DNA of 28,110 nt from DALYLB01 sp046154695 (GTDB lineage: Bacteria > Acidobacteriota > Blastocatellia > RBC074): NCBI GenBank assembly GCA_046154695.1, contig JBJXFI010000394.1, forward strand, positions 1 to 28,110, given 5' to 3'. Below, piece by piece: positions 19,555 to 26,025 of the stretch; position 1 is the stretch's first letter, and each line of letters starts with the position of its first letter. Under the pieces are notes generated by a model, which worked only from the letters and a program-made list of their open reading frames with translations, made no database searches and was not told the origin of the DNA. The translations under genes and the position numbers were made by a program.

Positions 19555-20958
19555 ATGAGCAAGAAGCGAGCAAATCGAGAGAGAGAGAAACCTGCGCCTG
19601 CCGAGGGTGCCGAGGGTCGAGGAAGAAGAAAGTTCCTGCTGGCGGGGCTGGGGGGAGTGGGCGCATTGGCGGCGGCGGGGCTGGCGGGATATCAGGCGGG
19701 GTGGTTTGCGGACAAGCCGCCGTCGGCGGGGCCGGCTCCCGCGGGGACGCCGGCCTATCCGAACGATATGAACGCGGTGGCGAAGAGCCACCTGGCGCCG
19801 GTCAGGCTGCCGGCGGATGCGGCGAATGCGACGCGGGCGGCGGACGACATCGTGCGTCACTATGCGCGGGAGTTGATGTCGCCCTCGGCGCTGATCCATC
19901 TGGTGCGTTCAGACGGGCGGGAGGTGAAGCTGGCGGACGGGAGCATGGTCGTCGATCATCTTTGCGAGCGATATTTCGCGGAGAAGGAGGTCAACGGAAA
20001 GAAGTTCCTCTATGTCCCGCGGGAGTTCGAAGTTCACGAGAACAGCTTTCTGAAGACGTTTCTGGAAGCGGGGGTCAGCCTGGACCAGCCGATCCGGGTG
20101 GGGGGCAATCGATATACGCTGCGGGATTTCAGCGAGAGCGCGAAGGCCCTCTTCCGCTACGACCCGCAAAATCCGAACCGGTTCGAGCCGACCCTGTACA
20201 CGCAACACCTGCCCTGGGGGCTGATCGCGTTCTCGCTGATCGTCCCCGCCTCCCAGCCGACCTGGATCAATGCCTGGGGAGAGAAGATCAACCTGAACGA
20301 AGTGATCGACGGCACACTGGGAAGCTACGAGCTGATGTGCAACGGGCTGCATGAATCGCTCGACCGGGGCGAGGATGAATCGCTCGAATTCCGCCAGCAG
20401 ATCACGAAATACAGCTGCTACGGAATGCATTCGGTCTACGCACTCTTCTCATGCCTGCGAATGGGCTATCGGGAGAACCGGCTGGAGGAGCGGATAAAGG
20501 AGATGTATGGGCTTTCGATACGGCGGTTGATCGGGGATGCGAAGGCGATCGATCGGGAAGCGAACGCCGCGAAGGAGCTGGGGCCGGAAATGCTCAACCG
20601 GCTGGCGGTCGCACAGGACGGCAAGGTCGTCACCCGGGGCGCGGCGCCGTCCGACACGATCGAGGTCATGCGGCTGCGGTCGCAGATCCGATTTCTGGGC
20701 CACGCGTTCGAGGCGCTCAACTACGCGGAGGTGCACAGGCTCTTCACGCCGGCCGCCGAGGAGAAGAAGCAATGGCGCGCCGGCGAGCAGCTCCTCTTCG
20801 ATTATCTGGTCGCCCTGCGCGCGACCGATCTGAAACCTTATTGGGACTGGTACAGCAAATTCATCAGCAACTCGGTGATCGCGATCTCGCACGCCTCGCG
20901 CGCGCTCAAGCTGTTGACGCCGGCGAATCCCGATAAACCGGCCGTCAAGGCCGCCTAA
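19555..20958 (+). CDS. Hypothetical Tat-signal protein, divergent from tetR
   Basis: I do not recognise this 467-residue protein. The N-terminus is very basic, then has a twin-arginine-like signal (GRGRRKFLLAG, Arg24-Arg25, followed by a Gly/Ala-rich hydrophobic stretch to about residue 50), so it is probably exported folded or anchored by that segment. The mature part is mostly helical and Glu/Arg-rich, with LPWGLIAFSLIVPASQPTWI, NGLHESLDRGEDESLEFRQQ, SCYGMHSVYALFSCLRMGY and FISNSVIAISHASRALKLL. Three Cys in the middle might bind metal or haem, but there is no CxxCH. ATG 19555 is preferred because the signal begins there. The ribosome site is weak (GAAAGAAA). The divergent arrangement with tetR across shared operators suggests common control with the efflux pump. 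Confidence 0.78.
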   Translation: MSKKRANREREKPAPAEGAEGRGRRKFLLAGLGGVGALAAAGLAGYQAGWFADKPPSAGPAPAGTPAYPNDMNAVAKSHLAPVRLPADAANATRAADDIVRHYARELMSPSALIHLVRSDGREVKLADGSMVVDHLCERYFAEKEVNGKKFLYVPREFEVHENSFLKTFLEAGVSLDQPIRVGGNRYTLRDFSESAKALFRYDPQNPNRFEPTLYTQHLPWGLIAFSLIVPASQPTWINAWGEKINLNEVIDGTLGSYELMCNGLHESLDRGEDESLEFRQQITKYSCYGMHSVYALFSCLRMGYRENRLEERIKEMYGLSIRRLIGDAKAIDREANAAKELGPEMLNRLAVAQDGKVVTRGAAPSDTIEVMRLRSQIRFLGHAFEALNYAEVHRLFTPAAEEKKQWRAGEQLLFDYLVALRATDLKPYWDWYSKFISNSVIAISHASRALKLLTPANPDKPAVKAA

Positions 20959-20974
20959 CGTCCGCGGAAGTTGT

Positions 20975-21844
20975 ATGAAGAAAAAAGAGGGATTCCCTTC
21001 GCGCCACTGGCTGCTCACCTTCGTCCTGCTCTTCGTGAGCGGGTGCGCTCGCGCGCAGAACCCGGCCGGCACCGGAAGCGCCCCGATCAAATCGCAGCCG
21101 ATCTATGAACCGTGCACGAGCCTGAAGGCCGGGACCTCGGCCGAGGACGCGGTCGCGAAGGGAATCGCGTCGCTCAAGCAGGAGGACCCGAAAGCGCGCG
21201 CACAGGCGGCGCTGGCGCTGGCCCAGGGCTGCGATGATCGCGCCGTCGATCCGCTGATCGATGCGTTGAAGGATCCGGAAGGCGCGGTCCGCGCGGCGGC
21301 GGTCGAATCCCTGGGGCGGCTCGGGCGCCCGGACTCCTCCGAGGATCTGATCAACATGCTGCAGGATCCGGACTGGCGTGTGCGCATGGCCCTGATCAGC
21401 TCCCTGGCCTCTTTCAAGACGTTTCGGCCCCGGAACATGGTTCTCAACGGCATCGCCAATTCCAGCGGCGCCGACATTTCCGACGTGGACGACATGCGCG
21501 TCCGCTGCGCGGCGATCCTCACCTGCGCCCAGATGCGCGACGTGAGCTATTCCCGCAAGGCGATCCTCTTTCTCTATAATTTCCTGAAGAGCAGGCACGA
21601 ATCGACCCGCAGGCTGGCGGAAGAGACGATGCTCGAATTGAAGAACACCCGAAACGGCCCGTCCGAGTTCGTGGCGATCCTCAAACAGAGCAACGATCCC
21701 GAGTTGCGCCGCTGGGCCGCCGAATGGATCGGCCGGATCGGCATCGACTACGCGCGCCCCGCCCTCGAAGAGGCCGCCGCCAACGACGCCGACGCGAGGG
21801 TCAAACGAACCGCCGCCCAGGCGCTCAGCGCGTTGAAGAAGTAA
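20975..21844 (+). CDS. HEAT-repeat lipoprotein
   Basis: This 289-residue protein has a lipoprotein signal peptide: a basic start, the WLLTFVLLF core and lipobox VSGC with Cys24. After a linker it consists of HEAT-like helical repeats: ARAQAALALAQGCDDRAVDP, DPEGAVRAAAVESLGRLGRP, DPDWRVRMALISSLASF, SRHESTRRLAEETMLELKN, NDPELRRWAAEWIGRIG and DADARVKRTAAQALSAL. Such solenoids bind partner proteins and have no catalytic residues. It starts 16 bases after the Tat-protein gene, with GCGGAAG as ribosome site, so the two are probably one operon and may form an envelope complex. The lipid-anchored location fits export of its upstream neighbour. Confidence 0.88.
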   Translation: MKKKEGFPSRHWLLTFVLLFVSGCARAQNPAGTGSAPIKSQPIYEPCTSLKAGTSAEDAVAKGIASLKQEDPKARAQAALALAQGCDDRAVDPLIDALKDPEGAVRAAAVESLGRLGRPDSSEDLINMLQDPDWRVRMALISSLASFKTFRPRNMVLNGIANSSGADISDVDDMRVRCAAILTCAQMRDVSYSRKAILFLYNFLKSRHESTRRLAEETMLELKNTRNGPSEFVAILKQSNDPELRRWAAEWIGRIGIDYARPALEEAAANDADARVKRTAAQALSALKK

Positions 21845-21990
21845 GCCGCCGCCGGCGCCCGACATCCCGTTTCAAAGCGCAGGAAGAAATCTCGCAAGCA
21901 ATGGCCTCCCAGCGCAGCGGCCTGCGCGCATCCTCAACCACCCGGGCGACGCCCTGGCCTCCGCAGCACGGACAACGCCGCGGAGCGTGC

Positions 21991-22019
21991 TGGAAAGCCC
22001 TGGGGGGCTGTGCTATCCT
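21991..22019 (+). promoter_or_regulatory. Putative extended -10 promoter of sucD
   Basis: TGGAAA (21991-21996, 4 of 6) and the extended -10 TGCTATCCT (22011-22019) are 17 bases apart in the 273-base spacer before sucD. The leader would be about 90 bases. It carries a small stem GGCGG/CCGCC (22090-22107) directly before the AGGAGG ribosome site. I see no riboswitch that I can name. Confidence 0.42.
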
Positions 22020-22117
22020 GCGCGTCCTTTCAAACACCAACGAAAACCGCGAGAGGGGCGTCATCCCGAATTACATCATCGTTCCGGGAGGCGGGCTTCT
22101 TTCCGCCAGGAGGAAAC

Positions 22118-22990
22118 TTGAGCGTTCTTGTAGATAAAAACACCCGTCTGCTGGTGCAGGGACTGACCGGCAAGGAAGGCACTTTTCACGCGCTGCAGAT
22201 GCGCGATTACGGAACGAACATCGTGGGGGGCGTGACGCCGGGCAAGGGCGGATCGACGCACGAGGGGTTCGCCGTGTTCAATACCGTCGCAGAGGCGGCC
22301 GAGAAGACGGGGGCGAACGCGACCGTGATTTACGTGCCGCCGCCGTTCGCCGCGGACGCGATCATGGAGGCCGCAGCCGCGGGCGTTCCGCTGATCGTCT
22401 GCATCACGGAAGGGATTCCGGCGCTCGATATGGTCAAGGCCTATCACGTCGTCAAGTCGAGGGGGGTGCGGTTGATCGGCCCGAACTGTCCGGGCGTCAT
22501 CTCGCCGGGCAAGTGCAAGGTCGGGATCATGCCGGCGCGCATTCATCTGGAAGGGCGCGTTGGCGTCGTCTCGCGCAGCGGGACGCTGACCTATGAAGCG
22601 GTTGGGCAGTTGACGGCCCTCGGCATCGGCCAATCAACCTGCATCGGCATCGGCGGCGACCCGATCATCGGAACCACGCAGCGCGATGCGCTGGAACTGT
22701 TCCACAACGATCCCGACACGGACGCCATCGTCATGATCGGCGAGATCGGCGGTTCGGCCGAGGAAGAGGCCGCCGAATACGTGCAGGCCCACGTCAGCAA
22801 ACCGGTGGTCGGCTTCATCTGCGGCCAAACCGCCCCGCCCGGCCGCCGCATGGGACACGCGGGCGCCATCATCTCGGGCGGAAAAGGCACCGCCGCGGAA
22901 AAGATGACCGCCATGACCGCCGCGGGCATTCACGTCGTCCAGAGCCCCGCGGATATCGGCGCCAAAGTGAAGGAATGCCTGCGGAAGTGA
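22118..22990 (+). CDS. sucD: Succinate--CoA ligase, alpha subunit
   Basis: SucD, with the beta subunit SucC, interconverts succinyl-CoA and succinate with nucleotide triphosphate formation in the TCA cycle. The protein has 290 residues, the standard length. The N-terminal CoA-binding Rossmann domain shows LLVQGLTGKEGTFHALQM and GGVTPGKGG. The ligase domain shows GPNCPGVISPG, SRSGTLTYEA, GIGGDPIIGT and the phosphohistidine motif GRRMGHAGAII with His247. The start is TTG 22118, preceded by AGGAGG (22108-22113) with a four-base gap. Upstream in-frame sequence is not SucD-like, and there is no ATG where the family begins. sucC is not beside it: the upstream gene is a HEAT lipoprotein and the downstream gene is convergent. 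Confidence 0.96.
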   Translation: MSVLVDKNTRLLVQGLTGKEGTFHALQMRDYGTNIVGGVTPGKGGSTHEGFAVFNTVAEAAEKTGANATVIYVPPPFAADAIMEAAAAGVPLIVCITEGIPALDMVKAYHVVKSRGVRLIGPNCPGVISPGKCKVGIMPARIHLEGRVGVVSRSGTLTYEAVGQLTALGIGQSTCIGIGGDPIIGTTQRDALELFHNDPDTDAIVMIGEIGGSAEEEAAEYVQAHVSKPVVGFICGQTAPPGRRMGHAGAIISGGKGTAAEKMTAMTAAGIHVVQSPADIGAKVKECLRK

Positions 22991-23009
22991 GCCGGCGTTC
23001 CCTTCGCCT

Positions 23010-23660
23010 TCAGAATCGAAGGCCGAAGCCCGCGCTCACCTGCAGGTTGTGCGTCGTGAAGCGGCTCGACTGGATTTGCGAGCCGGTTACGGTGCTTCGC
23101 TCATAGCGGATGATCATATCGCCGGCGTCGAAGCGAAGCATGGTGCTCCGGGTCGGATAGAATTCCAAAACGACGCCAAAATCGAGAGCGAGGCCGGCGT
23201 TCGTCCGAAAGAGGGTGTTGAGGCTGGGATTGGCGTTGACGGTTTCGTCCTGCAGCCGGGTGCTGATGTAGCCGGGCCGCAGCTTGGCGAAGATGCCGAA
23301 ATGCTCGCTTCGCCCGCCGACCTTGACGCCCATCAGAAACTGATCCACGCGATCGCGGGTCAATTTTCGCGTCACCAATTGATTGAGCTGCGGGACCGTG
23401 ATCCGAAAATCATTCGGGAAAATATTGTACTCGGCCTCGATCGAGACGTTGTCGCTGACATTGAACGTCACCCGCGCGCCCGCCCCGCGCTCGGATTTCG
23501 ACAGATCCGGCACTTTCAATTTGAAATCGCCCAGATTCAGGGCCGTGACGTGCGCGCCGATCTCGAGGCGCGGGACTTCCTGGGCGTGGATCCGGGTTGC
23601 GTTGAGGAAGAGAAGGAATGCGATGGCTGTCATCGCCACGAGGCACTGTTTCGACGACAT
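23010..23660 (-). CDS. Outer-membrane beta-barrel protein
   Basis: This 216-residue protein has a signal peptide (residues 1-27, MTAIAFLLFLNATRIHAQ region). The rest alternates polar and hydrophobic residues in short strands: RLEIGAHVTALNLGDFKL, GAGARVTFNVSDNVSIEAEY, GIFAKLRPGYISTRL, DFGVVLEFYPTRSTMLRFDA. It ends in VSAGFGLRF, with the terminal Phe that outer-membrane assembly recognises. The size and pattern fit an eight-strand OmpA/OmpW-like barrel without a periplasmic domain. ATG 23660 has AGGAG six bases upstream. A longer frame to 23756 runs into the inverted-repeat element and is not credible. It converges on sucD with a 19-base gap. Ligand or function is unknown. Confidence 0.85.
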   Translation of the reverse strand: MSSKQCLVAMTAIAFLLFLNATRIHAQEVPRLEIGAHVTALNLGDFKLKVPDLSKSERGAGARVTFNVSDNVSIEAEYNIFPNDFRITVPQLNQLVTRKLTRDRVDQFLMGVKVGGRSEHFGIFAKLRPGYISTRLQDETVNANPSLNTLFRTNAGLALDFGVVLEFYPTRSTMLRFDAGDMIIRYERSTVTGSQIQSSRFTTHNLQVSAGFGLRF

Positions 23661-23682
23661 AAAAGCTCCTGATTGGCGTCTG

Positions 23683-23828
23683 CCTAAATCAGTCCCGACA
23701 AGATTCGGACACTCGAAGAAGAGGATGACGGAACAGACGGAACAAACGGAGCGCAAGGTGGTTCGGCTCGGTTTGTTCCGTTTTTCTTCTTCTCATCATC
23801 GTCCGAAAGTCGCCTGACCTGATTTAGG
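23683..23828. repeat. 146-bp imperfect inverted repeat (MITE-like or long hairpin)
   Basis: Outer arms are CCTAAATCAG (23683-23692) and CTGATTTAGG (23819-23828). Further in, TTCGGAC (23704-23710) pairs with GTCCGAA (23801-23807), a GAAGAAGAGGATGA stretch pairs with TCATCATC/CTTCTTCTT, and CGGAACAAAC (23738-23747) pairs with GTTTGTTCCG (23771-23780). The whole element can fold into one long hairpin. There is no transposase and no clear target duplication. It lies 23 bases upstream of the barrel-gene start codon. Confidence 0.8.
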
Positions 23829-23926
23829 AAAGAACTTCGAAGCGGCGATAGGGGTCGAGTGACGGTCGTCGCTGCGAAGCTGGCGGCAGTGTAAATCAGA
23901 TTGCGCCATATGGGAACAAAAGAAAT

Positions 23927-24220
23927 TTACGCGCCGCAGAGCGCCTCGGCGATGTCGCGCCATTCCTGATCGAGCGATCTCTCCTGCGGAAAGGGCTTTT
24001 CCGCCGTGCGGTACCAGTACCGGGCATTCGATTCATCGCCCTCCTTCCGATGCAGATAGGCGTGCACCCAGGCGGCCTGTGCCGACTCGATCTCCTGCAC
24101 GATCTCGTGCGCGCGGTTCCAATCGCCCCGGGCCTCGTGCCAGAGCGCCGTCAGGCAGGCGGAGATCCCCTCCGGCGGACGGCCGGTCGCGAGGCTCGCA
24201 TGAAAAAGGTCAACGTTCAT
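23927..24220 (-). CDS. Small TPR-like hypothetical protein
   Basis: This is a 97-residue soluble protein with no signal peptide. Helical pairs such as LTALWHEARGDWNRAHEIVQ and AAWVHAYLHRKEGDESNARY resemble two TPR- or Sel1-like units (the W-x-R-A pattern and the repeated GDxxNA/RA spacing). I have seen this type of short protein as a conserved hypothetical in several bacterial phyla, but I know no function. ATG 24220 follows a GGGGG tract in a suitable position. The longer frame to 24274 would run into the inverted repeat at 24248. It is flanked by two hairpin elements and is probably a single-gene unit or trails the esterase. Confidence 0.75.
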   Translation of the reverse strand: MNVDLFHASLATGRPPEGISACLTALWHEARGDWNRAHEIVQEIESAQAAWVHAYLHRKEGDESNARYWYRTAEKPFPQERSLDQEWRDIAEALCGA

Positions 24221-24247
24221 CTTGTCCCCCTTTTTTCGTAAGAAAAT

Positions 24248-24320
24248 CGTCCACGAAGGCACACGAAGAAACACAAAGAAAAGGCAATACTTCGTGTTTC
24301 TTCGTGTGCCTTCGTGGACG
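24248..24320. repeat. Perfect 27-bp inverted repeat with 19-base loop
   Basis: The left arm 24248-24274 (begins CGTCCACGAAGGCACACG) is exactly complementary to the right arm 24294-24320 (ends TGTGCCTTCGTGGACG). The arm contains short CACGAAG-like tandem units. It lies between the esterase stop and the small TPR-like gene. It could act as a terminator or mRNA stabiliser, but its purity suggests a mobile palindromic repeat. Confidence 0.88.
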
Positions 24321-24366
24321 TAATTTTCATAGTTTCAGGAGGCCGTTATGTGAAATGACGGGTTTC

Positions 24367-25935
24367 TCATCTCTTTGTCCGCGCGGAGGCGGCCTGTCGA
24401 TAGGCCGCCTCCATCTCCCGTTGGATGCGGGCTCCCAATCCATCCGGATAAGTTTGATACGGCTGGTATAGGTTGCCGTGATCGCGCTCCGGGACGAGTT
24501 CGCAAACGGCGTCGCTTCCCTTCCCCTTGAAAAAGCCGCAGAGCAACTTGACGCCCTCTTCGAGCCGGAATGTGTCGGCGTCACCGCAAATCACGTGAAT
24601 CTTGCCCCTGAGTTTCGGCCCGAGCTTCGTCCAGTTCCGTTCGAGGATCAGCCGGATGTCGTATTTCTCCCAATATTTCAGCACCTCGGGGTTGAGCTCG
24701 CCCGAGACGCGGTTGAACAGCTTCAAGGGCCGTCCGTCCGGACCACGCGGGCTCCAGACCCATTCGAAGGACGCGAATTGCCCGCCATATTCGCCGAGGA
24801 CCTCTTCCTGGCGGGCGAACTCCTCGATCGAGGCGATCCACTTGCCGCCGCGTCGAACAAGCTGTTTCGGGCTTCCATCCGCTTCCCGATAGGCATTGTC
24901 TTTCGAGCCCGGGGTCGCATTGATGCCGGTCCAGCTTCGCAGGTCGACGGGATCGGGGGCGGTCGACCACGTTCCGCCGAAAAAATCGGGATAGGTCACC
25001 TGCAGCCAGAGCGTGCTCCAGCCCCCGGAGGAGTGGCCGGTCAGGAATCGCGCGCGCGGTCTCGGCTCGGCGCGAAATCGCTTTTCCAGATGAGGAATCA
25101 GCTCTTCGGTCAGCGCCCGGCCCCAGGGACCGTTGTTGACCGAATCGGCGAACTCGTGATGTCCGGTCGGAAACGATCCGTCGAGATAGACGTGAATCAT
25201 CGGCAGGCGCCTGCCCTCGCCGAGCTCCTCGTTGGAGGGCACGCCCTGTCTCCAGGCTCCCGTGTGGTCGCCGCCGAATCCATGCACGTGATAGACGACC
25301 GGATAACTTGTCTTCACATCCGTGCCATAGCCGCGCGGCAATGCGACACCGGCGCGCATGACGATCGGCCGCCCCCAGAACCGCGTCAACAGCGGGCTCT
25401 GAAATTCGACCAGTTTCACGTTCTCAGTGTCGGCGGGGGTGAATCGGGCGGGGAGGCGGCGGCTCAACGTCAGCTCGATGGTTCCCGCGCGGGCCGGATC
25501 GACATTCTCCAGCCTTCGCACGGCGCTCTTGAGATCGCCTTCGTCCTCGCCGTGATAGGCGTACGTGTGATTCGGGTCGAGCAGCGCCATGACCTGCCAG
25601 GTTCCCGGCTTCGCCTCGGAAAACGGCCGCGGGAAGGCCAGGAGGTCGGGATCCAGTTCGAGCACGCCTCCCGGCGCGAGATGCTCGACCTCCATGGCCG
25701 CGATCCATGTGGCGCCCGGAACGAAACCGGTGTTGAGCGTCTCACGCTGTTGCGGCGAATCGGTCATAAACACGATCAACCGCCCGGACGCGCCCGCCGG
25801 CGAAAGCTCTTTCTCCAGCTTCACGCGAAATCGCAGCCGGGACGCGGCGGGCTGCGCGGCCTGGGAACGTCCATCCACGGAGATCGATAGAAAAAGGGAG
25901 AACAGGAAGAGAATCAGCCGACAGCGCTGTGGCAT
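24367..25935 (-). CDS. Secreted alpha/beta-hydrolase, esterase D / antigen 85-like family
   Basis: This is an exported hydrolase of 522 residues with a signal peptide (about 1-28, LILFLFSLFLSISV core). The first 160 residues form an N-terminal beta-rich region (LRFRVKLEKEL onward) without a known motif. The PF00756-type esterase domain follows from about residue 185: YPVVYHVHGFGGDHTGAW with the oxyanion region, the nucleophile elbow GHSSGG (300-305, Ser302), a candidate acid in ICGDADTF, and the catalytic His in ERDHGNLY near the end. All three catalytic positions are therefore present. ATG 25935 follows AAAGGA at nine bases. The frame further upstream lacks signal character. It lies 90 bases downstream of the kinase gene. 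The substrate is unknown; feruloyl, polyol or lipid esters are all possible. Confidence 0.88.
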   Translation of the reverse strand: MPQRCRLILFLFSLFLSISVDGRSQAAQPAASRLRFRVKLEKELSPAGASGRLIVFMTDSPQQRETLNTGFVPGATWIAAMEVEHLAPGGVLELDPDLLAFPRPFSEAKPGTWQVMALLDPNHTYAYHGEDEGDLKSAVRRLENVDPARAGTIELTLSRRLPARFTPADTENVKLVEFQSPLLTRFWGRPIVMRAGVALPRGYGTDVKTSYPVVYHVHGFGGDHTGAWRQGVPSNEELGEGRRLPMIHVYLDGSFPTGHHEFADSVNNGPWGRALTEELIPHLEKRFRAEPRPRARFLTGHSSGGWSTLWLQVTYPDFFGGTWSTAPDPVDLRSWTGINATPGSKDNAYREADGSPKQLVRRGGKWIASIEEFARQEEVLGEYGGQFASFEWVWSPRGPDGRPLKLFNRVSGELNPEVLKYWEKYDIRLILERNWTKLGPKLRGKIHVICGDADTFRLEEGVKLLCGFFKGKGSDAVCELVPERDHGNLYQPYQTYPDGLGARIQREMEAAYRQAASARTKR

Positions 25936-26025
25936 GGAGTCGGGTCCTTTCAATTTGGGTATTTCGGATTCGCGTCGTGAAGCGCGGGCGCCGGCCACCC
26001 GTCATAGAGGCTCATGGTTATTCGC

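Noticed and set aside
24478..25890. 470-codon plus-strand frame opposite the esterase gene
   Set aside because: The minus strand has a complete catalytic triad and a signal peptide. The plus frame has no recognisable domain.
25950..26015. 21-codon frame (MSLYDGWPAPALHDANPKYPN) between kinase and esterase genes
   Set aside because: It has an ATG and sits in the operon spacer, but no convincing ribosome site. It is too short to separate from chance without conservation data.
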